A stretch of DNA of 64,000 bases, from NCBI GenBank assembly GCA_021018995.1, contig CM037593.1, positions 42,421,810-42,485,809 on the forward strand, read 5' to 3'. Made by a program: the position numbers and the translations under genes. Of the stretch, positions 10,166 to 22,413 are shown piece after piece. Below the pieces are notes generated by a model, which worked only from the letters and a program-made list of their open reading frames with translations, ran no database searches and was not told the origin of the DNA. Within the stretch, counting starts at the first letter, position 1. Every line of letters begins with the position of its first letter. The stretch comes from Chloranthus sessilifolius. Its lineage: Eukaryota > Streptophyta > Magnoliopsida > Chloranthales > Chloranthaceae.

Positions 10166-10262
10166 CCCATACTAGTCTATCATTGTAAAAACTACAACAC
10201 TGATCAACACATAGATTGTAAAAACAATCCAACATGAACCTGTAGTTCAACCTAAAGCCTAG

Positions 10263-10274
10263 GCTCTTATACCA
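10263..10274 (-). other. Element A primer-binding site (tRNA-iMet type)
   Basis: On the minus strand TGGTATAAGAGC lies two bases from the 5' LTR edge. It differs at one position from TGGTATCAGAGC, complementary to the 3' end of initiator-Met tRNA. Confidence 0.85.
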
Positions 10275-10276
10275 AC

Positions 10277-13010
10277 TGTGACATCCTGGATTTCTACACT
10301 TGGAAACCCGTGCCATCAGGATCATGTTCTAGATGATCACTGAAATAAATCAAAGAGTGTCTACTCATCTAGCGGAAATTAGAGCAAACACTGTCTAGTA
10401 GTGGTAGATCGAGTCATCATATAACGCTCAAAAGAAATAAGGAAATAAAACAACGCATGTATGTATATCAAAAGAATATATATCCTCAAAAAGGAACCAA
10501 GAAGAACCACTGGTGATGGACATCCATCACCCAAAATAATGGTTCTCGATAGTGGTTCCTATAGAATGTATATGAATATAAGTATAACATCTATAGTAAA
10601 AATATAAAAAGTGGCTACCAGGCACACAGATAATCCAAAATACAATACAGGTACAGGACCCAAAACACAAAACTAATACCCAAGCTGCTAATAAAACTCG
10701 TCAGCAGGGGTGTCAATGTCCTCCTCCTCAGCCTCAAGACGTATGATATTAAAACAGGGTGAGCTACCATTTTAGCTCAATAGAAGAAATTCAGCTAAAT
10801 TTGCATCTTAATTGTAAGACATGGTTGCAGAATATAACTCAGACATATAAGCAATGCCGAATACAGATAGAACTAGAAAGATGCAGACAGTTAATCAAAT
10901 ATGTAGAACTTGTAATAACAGACAACCTCAGAGTTTTCAGGATGCTTGACATACAATACTTAAATGACTTAAAATAGCATACTTAAGTAACTCCCATGAA
11001 TATAGCATGTGGTAGCTAGGTGTGTGCCGATGGGTAATCCCAACGATCATCATTCAATGAAAAATTTTAGGAATGCAACAATGCCTCATCTAAGGAGCAC
11101 AATTGTGTAGAGGAATTTTCAAAGCAAATGCACGAATGTGCCAGTCACGGATATACCGTCGAGTCGGTGGGATTCGTTAGATAGATAAACTTAAAATCAC
11201 ATGCATATATATTATAATAACAGGAATCAGATGATAGATATCAGATAACAGGAATCAGAGGTGATAGAACTTTCATACATATGCAAGACAGGATTTGAAA
11301 AATAAAATCAGAACATGCGTCAGAACACAGAAGCTATGAACCCATGAGATAAAAAATAAATGCAAGTTCGGTTGAATTTCCCCTAACTCAAATCAAGTCT
11401 TTCTAAGCAAATCCAAAGCTTTCTAAGATGTTCAGACTTTGACCTAGATCATATGTGTAGTATACTAAGTGTCAAAATAGAAATTGATACACTGCCTAGC
11501 AATGTTTTTTCTAGAAAACCAATACAGACAAAACAGGGGAATTCGATCTATCAATCTCCATATTTGATCGATCGGATTCACATCTGATCGATCAATTCCC
11601 TCATTTGATCGATCGAATGCCTTCCTTTAAGACAGACAGAATAGGGGAAACTTGATCGATCAATTTCTCTATTTGATTGATCGATTTTACATCTGATCGA
11701 TCAATCTCTTCATTGATCGATCAGATGCCTCAAACCTACACAGCCTGAACAAAAGACATCTAATCGATCAACTCCATGGTTGATCGATCGGATTCTCAAG
11801 TTGATCGATCAATTCCCACAATTGATCGATCAAAACTAGCATTTCAACTTCTTCAGAATAGAGGAACATTGATCGATCAATCTCATCATTGATCAATCAG
11901 ATCCTCAATTCGATCAATCAAACCCCATGTTTGATCGATTGGGTCTGAAACTCAGAAAAACATACCTCCTGTTTCATAGTGTGTTTATAAAATTTGATTG
12001 ATTGAAAGCCTGATTTCATCGATCAATACCTCAGTTTGATCGACCAATTTCCAATTGATCGATCAGTTCAAACCTGATCGATCACTTTTAAATTTGATCT
12101 ATCAGTTTCAAATTCGATCGATCAAACCACCAGTTTGATCGATCGAGCACATCAGGTTCTCACTTCTCAGGAATTTCACCCTTCTGTTTCATAAGGGCCA
12201 TTATAAAATTCGATCAATCAACTCCCAAGTTTGATCGATCAGATTACAGACTGATTGATCAATTCTCAATTGATCGATTGGATCTGACAGTTAAACAACC
12301 ATTAATGGGGTATGTTGAATTCAAACCCTAACTCCCATAATTCTTCAAGAACCATTCACACACACATAAATGCATATTTATTACACCTAACCCACACAAA
12401 ACCCATAACAACTCACCTCTTCTGATGATTGTTTCTAGGCTCACGGCATCCTAGGTCCGCATGGGTTTTGGATTCAAATCGGTGAGATCTCCACTTCGAG
12501 TTCTCCGATGAATCGGAGACACGATCCACACATACACACAGGTGCGTATTGCTCTCCCAAATAAATTTGGCATACACCCGTCGATTGACTTACGCTCTAA
12601 TTAGAAGATCAGGAATCTATGGTTTCTCAAGCTGCGCTTTCTCACAGAGGGAGTCTCTTAGCAACCGCTTGAAGGCAAGGTTTCAGAATAAGAGCAAAGA
12701 GAAGAGGGATTGAGGCATTCTAACCTTCCTTCTCTCTTAAGCTATTAATGGAAATATCCCAGATATTTCCATTTCTTAGACATTCACTCAGGTGTTGAAC
12801 GCACACACACAACACACGTGTATCTTATTCTACCAATATACCTAATCGCACCTCAGACTTGCGTCACAAGTGACAATTCACATCACACGCCTATAGATTA
12901 CAAATTCCCAAGTTAATAGTCTTTTATTTAAATGTTAAATTTTTCTCAATTTCTATGCTAGGCACGGATACCAAAACAATTAGGAGGCCCAGAATTTTAG
13001 GGTCGTTATA
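10277..13010 (-). repeat. Element A 5' LTR
   Basis: 2734 bp, matching 252-3029 over its whole length with many substitutions and small indels, so the insertion is old. It keeps the GTGAGT donor-like site (about 12420) but has lost the second donor (TTAGGG near 11392). The acidic frame is shortened in frame (10689-10740), apparently by deletion between two GAGGCT copies. Confidence 0.9.
11545..12290. repeat. GATCGATC palindrome array in the A 5' LTR
   Basis: Same array as in the 3' LTR. Several copies have decayed to GATTGATC, GATCAATC or GATCTATC, mostly C-to-T or G-to-A changes in the CG centre, as expected where CG is methylated. Confidence 0.9.
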
Positions 13011-13015
13011 TATGA

Positions 13016-13820
13016 CTTGGTTGCTTCATTCTATGCAACCTGATATTAGTTACTCCTTTATGTATGCCACTAATATTGCTCAGGATTGTGGGACTCTATA
13101 TGAGAGGCTTTTTCTAAAAATAAAATCTTGCAAATATGTATCAACTCAGTGACAAGATCATTAACATGAAGCAAGGACACAAGAAAATTAGGGAGTACTA
13201 TACCCAAATGAGACGCTTGGGGGATGAATTGGTTCAAAATTAAAAGGAAGACTTATGTAGTTCATGTGTGAGCAGGGTACATAAGAATGTTGGAAGAAAA
13301 AGGTGTTTCTTTTAAGAGGTATTCATTCTGAGTTTGAAAATGCGAGATCTAATATTTTGGGAAGAGAGGAGTGCCCTCCTCTAGGAACTGTGTATACACT
13401 TCTCCAAAATGAGGAGAGTAGACAGCAAGTGTTGCATGTTCCAAGTAATGATGGAGCTACTTAATCTGCCTAACCTTCCTTTTCTTCCTTTGGTCAAGGT
13501 TGGGGGGAAAATAGTGGTAGAGGTGGTGGACGTGAGGACGTGGTGTCCTCTCACGCAAAGAACGAAAAAAATTAGTATGTTCGCATTGTTGAAAGATTGG
13601 ACACTAGGGAAAAATATTGGGATCTCCATGGAAAACCCAAGTTTCCTCCTAACTGAGCCTTTTAGTCATCTACAGAGGAGACTTCCATCGCTTCAGATGG
13701 GAACCATCAGATTCCCAGAGTCTACATAGGGAGTTGCAGGAGCTTTAGGATCACCTTTAGTGCATGACAATTACCCAGAGGTAGGTTTCATCTTTCCACG
13801 TTGTAGAGTCAAGTATCTAT
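13016..13820 (+). pseudogene. Copia E Gag, C-terminal part
   Basis: Reading across several frames gives WLLHSMQPDISYSFMYA, then MKQGHKKIREYYTQMRRLGD and FENARSNILGREECPPLGTV followed by LLQNEESRQQV, matching the UBN2/retrotran-gag plan of copia Gag. Near 13600 a decayed zinc-knuckle line ends YWDLHGKPKFPPN. There are at least three frameshifts and several stops. Element D interrupts it at 13821; it resumes as protease at 20743. Confidence 0.8.
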
Positions 13821-14302
13821 TGATGGATCTGTATGGATCTATCGATCCGACCATCCAAATATATGCCCTATGATCTAGGCGCATGATCAATAAAAAATAA
13901 TGAATTAACAATCCATAAATTAGAATATATGTGCGCACCTTGAGTGTGAGCCATGAATGATGGGTTGTCGATCTTCAACGATCTTCTCACTCTCAATTCC
14001 TCCTAGCACAATGGGGATGCTTTTTTCTAATAAGGAAGGTTGAAGTGTGTATAGCAATCGTTGGGACCAAGCACCCCTTATATTTATAGCCAAAGAGTCC
14101 TTTCCCATTAAGGACTTGAATTACTAATTATATTGTGATTAGAAATTACAATCATACCATAACTAAAAGACTTAAATATTAGTTGCTTATTCTTTGCAAA
14201 TTCACCGAATTAGCAACTACACATTTCAAGATTGATCTTACACCATTCACCGGTCGACAGGTTGACAATAGTGACGGCCACTAAAAATAAAAACTTCCAA
14301 CA
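13821..14302 (-). repeat. Element D 3' LTR
   Basis: 482 bp, paired with 20257-20737. The purine-rich stretch AAGTGAGAGAC lies just upstream on the minus strand (14303-14315), as expected for a PPT. Confidence 0.9.
14081..14088 (-). promoter_or_regulatory. TATA box in the element D 3' LTR
   Basis: TATAAATA on the minus strand within GGCTATAAATATAAGG. In the 5' LTR, the copy that would drive D, the same place reads TATACATA (20517-20524), so the better promoter is in the downstream LTR. Confidence 0.6.
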
Positions 14303-14689
14303 GTCTCTCACTTGGCCATACTATGTGAATAAACTCCGATTATCAAATGTTAGCTAACTTTTTTTGAATGGTGAGTCCTAATAAATCTCAATCAAAGTGT
14401 TTATAATCAGTCCGGTCCAGTGAGAATTTTAACACAGAATCAATGTAGTCAATGCATCATGTCATCGATACATGACCGTTCATTAGTTACCGTATTAGAA
14501 TTCATCACCGACATGAATTTCAACTAGTATGATTTCACATAAATTGTAAGTTTACAAACTGAATGGTGATTACATGTAAACTCAATCTTTTATTGGTCCT
14601 ACTTTATTGCCATCTATTGACACCATATGTTTCAAAATTTTATTTGCATAAAAATGGAAAAGAAAATAAATAATCCTTATTTCTGAATT

Positions 14690-15340
14690 AATTTAAATAA
14701 ATATATTCACTCTCATACATCCACTCTCAAAGGCTGTCAAAATTATCCTTTAATCTCATGCACGCAATGTGCTCCAAAAAGAGCCTAGGAGGTAAGTCTT
14801 TAGTGAGAGGGTCAGCCAATATGAGTGTCGTACTGATCTTTTCAACAGATATAATTTGATTATGAACTTTCTCCCTTACAATAAGATATTCAATATCAAT
14901 ATATTTGGAACCTCCACTAGTCCTGTTGTTATTGGATATAACTATCGCAACGGAATATTGTCACATAAGATTCTTAGTGACCTTGAAATACTATCAACTA
15001 CTCGAAGCCCTGAGATAAAATTCCTCAGTCATATCGCTTCACATACTACCTCAAAACATGCAACGAACTCTACTTTCATAGTAGACGAAGTTGTCAGCGT
15101 TTGCTTAACGCTCTTCCAAGATATAGGTCCACCTGCAAACATAAATATATAACCTGATGTGGGCCTACGGGAGTCTTGACACCCAACACAGTCGGCATCT
15201 GAATAACCAATAACTTTAAGGTTATTCGACCTTTTCTATGTGAGCATGGATCCTTTTGTCCCTTGTAAATAGAAAAAAACCTTTTTGGCTGCTTTCTAAT
15301 GGTCCAAACCAGGATTACATTGATACCTACCAAGCATGCC
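14690..15340 (-). pseudogene. Element D RNase H
   Basis: Across frames one reads VIGYSDADCVGCQDSRRPTS, SGYIFMFAGGPISWKS and VKQTLTTSSTMKVEFVACFE, then IDIEYLIVREKVHNQ and LADPLTKDLPPRLFLEH. This is the copia RNase H with its D...E pattern (SDAD, and E in VEFVA). Stops (KRSN region, EAI*) and frameshifts break it. Confidence 0.85.
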
Positions 15341-16260
15341 AACTATATACGCTATGTCAGGATGAGTGCAGACTTGTGTATATATGAGACTCCCAACTGT
15401 CGATGCATAGGAAATTGTCTCCATTTGCTTTATGTCTAAATCGATCCTGAAACTCTGAAGTAGACTAAATTTATCACCCTTAATCACAGGGGCAATAGTA
15501 GCGGAGTAATTATGCATGTTAAAACTTTTGAGAACTTTATCAATATAAGTTTTTTGAGACAATCCCAGTATGCCACGGGTTCTATCTCGGTAAATCTCAA
15601 TTCCTATCACATAGGAAGCTTCACCAAGATCTTTCATATCAAAACTTTTTGATAAAATATTTTTTGTCTTATGTAACATGCTCAAACTACTACTCGCACG
15701 TAATATATCATCAGCATACAAAACAAGGATGGTAAACTTGCTCCCACTTATTTTAAGATATATGCATTGATCCATAATATTTTCTTTAAAATTAAAATTT
15801 AAAATGACTTCATAAAATTTTAAGTACCATTGTCGAGATGCCTGCTTTAAACCATATATAGACTTTTTAAATCTATAAATTATATGGCTCTTTCCCTTAA
15901 CTTGAAAACCTTCAGGTTGTGTCATAAAGATATCTTCATATAAGTCACTATTCAGAAAAGTAGTTTTGACATCCATTTGATACAATTCTAAGTTAAAATG
16001 AGCTACTAATTCTATGACTATCAGGAAAGATTCCTTTCTAGAGACAGGAGAAAATGTCTCTTTATAGTCTATTCCCTCCTTTTGAGTGAACCCTTTAGCG
16101 ACTAACCTGGCCTTGTATCTTTCTACATTGCCTTTGAAGTCTTGCTTGGTTTTATATACCCATTTATAGCCTACAGGCTTAACTCCTTCAAGTAACTCAC
16201 AAAGATCCTAGACCGAGTTATGTTTCATAGCTTCTAGCCATTGAGTAGATTTGTCACTCT
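15296..16260 (-). pseudogene. Element D reverse transcriptase
   Basis: 15296-15985 is an open stretch with YQMDVKTTFLNSDLYEDIFM, QPEGF, KSIYGLKQASRQWYLKF, the catalytic box LVLYADDILRASS (copia usually YVDD, here YADD), FDMKDLGEASYVIGIEI, LSQKTYIDKVLKSFNM and a C-terminal YAQ/YTQVCTHPDIAY region. The N-terminal part up to about 16260 is in other frames. Confidence 0.88.
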
Positions 16261-17460
16261 TCATAGTTTGGTTAAAGGAAACAGGATCTGTTTTCTTTCC
16301 AAAATCATACCCACTCTCATTGAGGTAGATAATATAGTCATCAAAAATAGCTGGCTTCTTTGCTCTCTCTGATCTACGCAATGGTTGATCATTGGCAGTC
16401 GCCATGGGAGCAAGAGCCTCCTCAACATGGGGTGTTTCAATAGGTATAACCACAGGTGGATCAACACTTGTTTGAATAACTGGTGTTGGTGCCACCTTTT
16501 CTTGGATAAAAGGGATAGAAATTATAACTCGATTCTCCTCCAAAGTGATTTTCCTAGGCTGAACACTCCCACTGTTCTCACAATCCTCAAAGAATTTCGC
16601 ATATTTAGTCTCAACAATCAGAGTACTATGAGTAGGGCAATAAAGTCTATAGCCTTTTAACCTATCAGGATAACTAATAAAATGACAGCTTATAGTTTTA
16701 GGATCCAATTTTTTCAATTGTGGATTATACACCTTTGCTTCAGCTAAACAGACCCAAATGTGTAAATATCCTAAAGTCGATTTTCTTCCTACTCATAGCT
16801 CATAAGGAGTTTTGGGAACAACCTTACTAGGAAATTGATTTAAGATATGCACCGATGTTTTCAAGGCTTCTCCCCACAAGAATATAGGTAACTTAGAGTT
16901 GCACAACATGCTTCTCACCATATTCAAACATTTAGCTACTCGTTACATTCGGTGTGTTCCCGGCATGGTGTATTGAGCAACAATGTCATGCTCTTGTAGA
17001 TACATGGCAAATGGTCATGGATTGTGACCTGTTTTAGAGTATCTATCATAGTACTCTACTTTTATCAGATCTCACAATTTTAATCTTCGAATTGAGTTAT
17101 AACTCAACTTCGGCTTTATAGATTTTAAATATATCCAAGGTCTCAGATTTCTCATGAAGGAGAAATATATAACCCACATGACAATAATCAGTGAAGGTAA
17201 TAAAATAATTTTGGCCGCCAATAGCAGGAGTTGGAAACGGTCCAAAATATCAGTGTAGACTATTTCCAACAAACTCATGCTCTTAATAGCTCCTTTCTTA
17301 TTAGTCTTTGTGAGTTTTTCTTTAATGCAGTCAACACAAGTATTAAAATCATAGAAATCGAGCTCATTAATTATATTATCTTTAATTAACCCCTCCATTC
17401 TAGCTTTAGATATATGGCCTAAACGTTTATGCCATAAAATAGAGGAGTTGTAGATTGCTC
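16208..17460 (-). pseudogene. Element D integrase and linker to RT
   Basis: 17400-17460 reads SSILWHKRLGHISKARMEG, then DFNTCVDCIKEKLTK: the HHCC zinc-binding motif of copia integrase. The core follows across a frameshift (YTDI, GPFPTPAIGGQNYFITFTDY). 16208-16732 is the C-terminal part and linker with CHFISYPDRLKGYRLYCP, a Pro-rich tract and PLRRSERAKKP, typical just before copia RT. Confidence 0.82.
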
Positions 17461-17536
17461 ATTTTCATTTTGTACTAATTTTATCATCCACATGTATAGA
17501 AACTAAAGATTGGGCGCAAGATGAATTCATGTTCAA

Positions 17537-17935
17537 CTAATAAAGATTGCCCACTATTGAGCCACCACTCACAATATTAGAATCAAATAATAGAGTAAAA
17601 ATATTATATCCAAATTTAAATTCAAAACCTAATGAATCCAATTTAGAAATTGAGATAATGTTTCTAGTGATACTTGGAACATAAATAGTATCTATTAAAT
17701 CCAAAATGAAACCACTATCTAAAATAAGACAGAGAGTCCCAATGGCCTCCATGCCTGCTTCTACTCTATTTTCGAGTTTGATGATTCGTTCGCCTTTACT
17801 TAGCTTCCTGCTGGATCAAAATTACTGCATTGAATTACTTAGGTGAATAGTTATATCAGAATCTATCCATCAAGTATTACGTGGAGCATCAACATAAAGT
17901 GATTCAAAACACACAAATACTAGGTCATTACCTTT
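17537..17935 (-). pseudogene. Element D protease
   Basis: Around 17840-17890 the minus strand gives WIDSDITIHLSN (active site D-S-G changed to D-S-D) just after a TGA in place of the usual Trp codon. Downstream, LCLILDSGFILDLIDTIYVP and SITRNIISISKLDSLGF are the protease C-terminus common in copia polyproteins. Confidence 0.8.
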
Positions 17936-18804
17936 CTTAACTAGCCAATCTCTATATTTCTTATAATTCTTCTTGATGTGTCCCTTCTTTTTATAGGAGT
18001 GACACTTAATGTCAGAAGTAGATCTACTAGCTTCTCCTTATTTGATTTTTGGTAGAGAAGCTTTCATATTCTTTCTTTTATATGATCCATTCTTTCTCTT
18101 AAAATTTCCTTTCGATGGTCTAAGAGCGGCGTAATTAGCACTTTCAGGTTTTTCAGTCCGAAGTCTTTCTTCTTCTTGGACATAGTGAGCGATTATCTCG
18201 TTCATCTTTTATTTCTCTTTCTGTATGTTATAATTAATCTTGAACAGGCCAAATTGTGCAGGAAGAGAGGTCATGATGAAGTGAACAAGATAACCCTAAA
18301 AAAATCTCATGTCCATTTCTTTTAATTGAGTTGCCATGCCACTCATTCTCATAATGTGCTCCCGTACGCCACTATGACCATCATATTTTATGATTCCCAT
18401 TTTAACAATAAGACTACTGGCAAGTGCCTTAGAAGTCTCCTAAAATTATTTCTGAATGGCTTGCATGTATTCCTTTGCATTGTGCGAGTTAGGAATACCT
18501 CTCTGGATCGCATCAGTAATGGAACTCTTTATGATCATGAGGCTCATACGATTTGATCTATCCTATTTTTTTAAATCCGTATTTTTTACTGCCAGATCCT
18601 CAACTGAGGCATCAACAGTGAGCACTTTGGGTTTATCAGATCCATACAGCCTAGAACAATTGTAACTTGTTCCTTCCATTTGCCATAATTTGAGCCACTC
18701 AAAAGTTCAATTCCACCAATTATATTTGCAATAGAAGACGGATTCAATGATGCCCAATAATTAAGGATTTTATTTTGACCAAATACAATTATAGTAACTA
18801 TCAA
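17936..18804 (-). pseudogene. Element D Gag
   Basis: The N-terminus (18586-18804) contains IGGIELLSGSNYGKWKEQ and LGCMDL, the copia Gag opening. Near 17960-18010 a decayed knuckle reads CHSYKKKGHIKKNYKKY, with two of the four metal ligands lost. The middle is frame-broken. Confidence 0.75.
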
Positions 18805-20242
18805 TTCTACAAGGTTATATTTATAACATTTGACGCGAGTGTTAAATTATGTCAAGGAATATAATAAAAATTAAAACCAATATGATTTTATTAAGAAGTA
18901 ATTTGTATCATTATGACCCTTCGTTGGGTCGATTCATAACACACTAGCCACTTCCTCAATCGATATTATTGATTGTGGTACTAATTGTATCGTTATGACC
19001 CTTTGTTGGATCGAGTCACAACACACTAGCAGTACCCATACACAAAATAATGAATAGTAAAATATAATCATCACACAATATTAAGTGATTCATCACCATT
19101 GGGCAGAAGTAATCCCTTAAGTTGTGATGTCAACGTTTGCTACACACTTTTACTATATTTGTAACACGATTTTGGATAAAATAAACCTCACTATAAAAAC
19201 TACGACACTAGGGAAGATCATCACCGTTGGGCAGAAGAATCCTTCCAAGCCATATTTTTTATTTGGGTTTGATAATATTTTAGATGGTCTAAAAGTGGTT
19301 AAATAATAAAATAACTCGTGTTGTGGGTAAGTGTGCCAAAACTAATAAATTGTGTAAGTACCAGCTTTGGTGCTGGAGCACAACCTTCAATACCTGACCT
19401 TAATTAAATGCACTCAAAAATACAATAATTATCCAATTAAAATTGTCAAAAGGACATCAGGTCATGTCAAACGTCATAACAGAGAGCTCATTTTCAAAAA
19501 CAGACCTCAAAAATAGATCCAAAATGCCCGAAAAAGTCAAAATCTATATATAATGTCCGAAAATCGAACATATAAATAGCCCAAAAATGACCTCAAAAGA
19601 ATAAGGAATAATATGGATCACAATTGGGCCTTAAGGACAAACGGGTCGTATTTAATGGGCCAAATCAGATCATGAATCATGGGCCGGAAATGGATTGGAC
19701 CGGACCATGGGCTGGTTCAGGTCATGACCCAAGTCCGGTTATCGATCGGGCCGGGTCACATCGAGTCGGGTCCTATGGAATATGGGCCCATGGGCCGGGT
19801 CAGGCATGTGGACTTTATGACAAGAGCCCCACAAGACCTGTCGTCCATTGAAGGGATTCTCTAGTGTCTTCTCCAATAAAAGAAATAGGAAAGGAACCAG
19901 ATACCAAAAGTTTCTAATTTATGATTGTGAATAGTTTAAAAGGCTTTATGAATTTTAATGTGTTTAGAGTATTTGAGCAATTCCCTTGAGTGAGTGACAC
20001 ACCACACCAAACTAATGGAGAACCAAAAAGTGGAGATTGCATGATTGCCATGAACCTTGATATGTGAAGGGTTTCTCTACACGTCAGTGGGGATTCACGA
20101 GGAAAAAATTAAATAAATAAAGGGTCCCTCATTCCAATTTTGTAGAGAGAATATTTACACATCGACACAGCAGTAATGGCCATCCATCGACTCATTGTAG
20201 GGTACGTCTCTCTCCCTTGAGTTCAATATCACACCAATCATG
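18805..20242 (-). other. Long untranslated leader of element D
   Basis: No gene found in 1.4 kb between PBS and gag. It contains two direct-repeat pairs: a segment with TATGACCCTT/TGTTGGRTCG at 18899-18950 and 18980-19030, and ATCACCRTTGGGCAGAAG near 19090 and 19217. A GC-rich block with repeated GGGCC lies at 19680-19810. Confidence 0.55.
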
Positions 20243-20254
20243 GCTTTGATACCA
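20243..20254 (-). other. Element D primer-binding site (tRNA-iMet type)
   Basis: Minus strand TGGTATCAAAGC, one mismatch from the standard iMet PBS, two bases from the 5' LTR edge. Confidence 0.85.
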
Positions 20255-20256
20255 AT

Positions 20257-20737
20257 TGATGGATCTGTATGGATCTATCAATCTGACCATCCAAATAAAT
20301 GCCTTATGATCTAGGCGCATGATCAATAAAAAACAATGAATCAACAATCTATAAATTAGAATATATGTGCGCACCTTGAGTGTGAGCCATGAATGATGGG
20401 TTGCCGATTTTCAACGATCTTCTCGCTCTCAATTCCTCCTAGCACAATGGGGATGCTTTTTTCTAATAGGAAAGGTTGAAGTGTGTCAAGCAATCGTTGG
20501 GACCAAGCACCCCTTATATGTATAGCCAAAGAGTCCTTTTCCATTAGGACTTGAATTACTAATTATATTGTAATTAAAAATTACAATCATACCATAACTA
20601 AAAGACTTAACTCTTAGTTACATATTCTCTTCAAATTCACCGAATTAGAAACTACACATCTCAAGATCGATCTTACACCATTCACCGGTCAACAGGTTGA
20701 CCATAGTGACGGCCACTAAAAATAGAAACTTCCAACA
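20257..20737 (-). repeat. Element D 5' LTR
   Basis: 481 bp, paired with 13821-14302. Its TATA box is altered to TATACATA. Confidence 0.9.
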
Positions 20738-20742
20738 CCTAT

Positions 20743-21161
20743 GGCTCGTCTTTGTCCCAATGGATCATTGATTTAGGGTCAATGGATCACATTTGGTATG
20801 TCAAATTCATTTTCTACTATTTCCAGGCTTTCAGATTCCATTCAAATACGCATTGTGTTTTTGAAGACCTGAAATTGGGGAGGATTCATGGTCATGTTAT
20901 TGAAGAGAAGGGGCTCTAAAATCATGTTGGAGTGTTATGTGTGCCAAGTGATTTAAGGGTCAATTTATTGAGATCCGCACCATGTGGAATAAAAAACGGA
21001 TTGTTTAATAGCAAACCATGGTTTCAAGATACCTTGTGTGGAAGATTGGAATGAAAAAAGATTACCATCATCCAATTCCATGCAGTCAATGGGTTTTCAG
21101 CATAGGCATCCTCACTAATTGGGTAAGCTTAAATAAAGGTACCCTTGTTTTTTAGGACGTG
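20743..21161 (+). pseudogene. Copia E protease and start of GAG-pre-integrase
   Basis: Directly after the target duplication the frame reads SSLSQWIIDLGSMDHIW, where intact copia proteases have W-I-I-D-S-G-A-x-D-H; the active-site Ser is Leu here. Further on, DLKLGRIHGHVIEEKGL and VLCVPSDLRVNLLR match the protease C-terminus. Near 21090-21150 a weak FQHRHPH and LGKLK suggest the GAG-pre-integrase motif. Element F inserts at 21162. Confidence 0.7.
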
Positions 21162-21858
21162 TGATGCAGGATAAACACTAAAACCCTTGCAATAATTAAC
21201 ATAGAGTTCCAAGGTTTCACAACAAGGATTCTGAGGCTTCACACCAAGGATGTACGTCAGTTTCGCACCAAGGGCACGATAAAATGTAGATTTGTTTATC
21301 GAGTTTTGAAAGATTCACTCTTTCGGTTGAAAACTTTTCACAAGTTCTCTAAGGTTTGCACAAAAGCAAGCTTCCAATTTCATTCATCAATCAACTATCT
21401 AAACTAAAGTCTTTACATGGCTATATATAGGCTAAGAAACCCCTAACTAAACATAAAGTTTGAAATAAGAAAGTCCTAAAATAATTAAAACTCTAAATGA
21501 CAAGTTTTTATCTAAAATTTTTATAGCCGCCAATTCACAGATGATTTTCACGGACGTCTATCATATGACTACAGATGTTCAACCTCGACGATGTGCACAA
21601 AAATAGAACAATGTCTAAACACGGATGTCCTTGATCACAAACTTCCTTGGGCACAGATGTTCTTAGTCATGGATGTCCATGCATTAATTTTTATAAACAA
21701 ATTTGTTTCTCGTCCGTTTAGGAACCCACGGACATCATTCGCATAACGATGACTCTTTCACAGGTCGTTTGAAAGCCCATTCGCTGGTCCACTTTCTCTT
21801 TGATTTCTTCCTCTCAACGTTTCCATGATTTCAACATGTGGATCTAAATTCCGCATCA
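21162..21858 (-). repeat. Element F 3' LTR
   Basis: Paired with 22769-23455. The two share the CTTCACACCAAGG repeats near their starts and GTGGATCTAAATT at their ends. Confidence 0.88.
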
Positions 21859-22008
21859 TTCCCCCTCCTTTAAAAAAGTTCAACCTCAAACTTTGATCAA
21901 AATTAATCTTTTATGCGGAGGTCAAGAACACTATTTTGGGAAAGTCTATCAGACACGGCTTGGACAAATAACCAGGATTTAACTCAGGCGAGATCTTATT
22001 TGACTTTG

Positions 22009-22413
22009 TTACACCGATCTGAATTGGCATCGACACACGACCAACACATTCTTGGGAATGTGGTTCAAGGGATCAATAGGCTTTATAGCTGATAATTGCT
22101 CTCCAAAGATCTCAGGATTTTTAGTGGTTTCGGGATCTTCAACGGTCTCATCAACCGGTATGAACTCTTCAACCAGATGTTGTTCAGGCACAAGATCAAT
22201 ATGAATAACCGAATCTACTTGAATAATGGGCTCCATCGGTTCTTCCATAGGCATGGAAGTACTCGGATTCACAGTGGGTATGGGATCTTCCACCGGTATA
22301 GGTACTACCATGGGCATGGGTAGAGGAACTTTAACCTGTAAAGGTCTTCTCACTGGTATGATTGTAGTGATGAAACTTGTAACCTTGGGTCTCAAAGCTT
22401 GAATCATTGCCAA
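22009..22413 (-). CDS. Proline-rich ORF of element F, unknown
   Basis: An open frame of 134 codons in a 910-bp internal region. The middle is low-complexity and rich in Pro, Met, Val and Glu (PLPMPMVVPIPVEDPIP), followed by an acidic stretch. No zinc knuckle, capsid motif or enzyme motif is visible. It could be the last remnant of a Gag or a chance frame kept open by a Pro-rich repeat. The function is unknown. Confidence 0.35.
   Translation of the reverse strand: MAMIQALRPKVTSFITTIIPVRRPLQVKVPLPMPMVVPIPVEDPIPTVNPSTSMPMEEPMEPIIQVDSVIHIDLVPEQHLVEEFIPVDETVEDPETTKNPEIFGEQLSAIKPIDPLNHIPKNVLVVCRCQFRSV

Larger units (their letters stand above)
252..13010 (-). mobile_element. Ty3/gypsy Tekay-like chromovirus A, complete but degenerate
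   Basis: The 12.76 kb element has LTRs at 252-3029 and 10277-13010, each starting TGTGACA; the left copy ends TGTCACA and the right copy is decayed at that end. An iMet-type PBS abuts the right LTR and a purine-rich tract abuts the left LTR, so the element reads right to left. Flanking 5-mers are GATGA and TATGA, a target duplication with one mismatch. Coding order is gag, protease, RT, RNase H, integrase, chromodomain, plus an extra ORF before the 3' LTR. Long LTRs, an iMet PBS and a C-terminal chromodomain fit the Tekay/Del clade. Many stops and frameshifts show it cannot move by itself. Confidence 0.9.
13821..20737 (-). mobile_element. Ty1/copia element D, complete but degenerate
   Basis: 6.9 kb with LTRs of about 480 bp (minus-strand ends TGTTGGAAG...CCATCA), an iMet-type PBS beside the right LTR, and coding order gag, protease, integrase, RT, RNase H, which defines Ty1/copia. 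Flanking 5-mers TCTAT and CCTAT differ at one base. The LTRs differ by roughly 6% by eye. Stops and frameshifts in all domains show it is dead. Confidence 0.9.

Noticed and set aside
19624-19851. GC-rich + strand frame in the D leader
   Set aside because: Antisense to D, composed of repeated GGGCC words, no domain.
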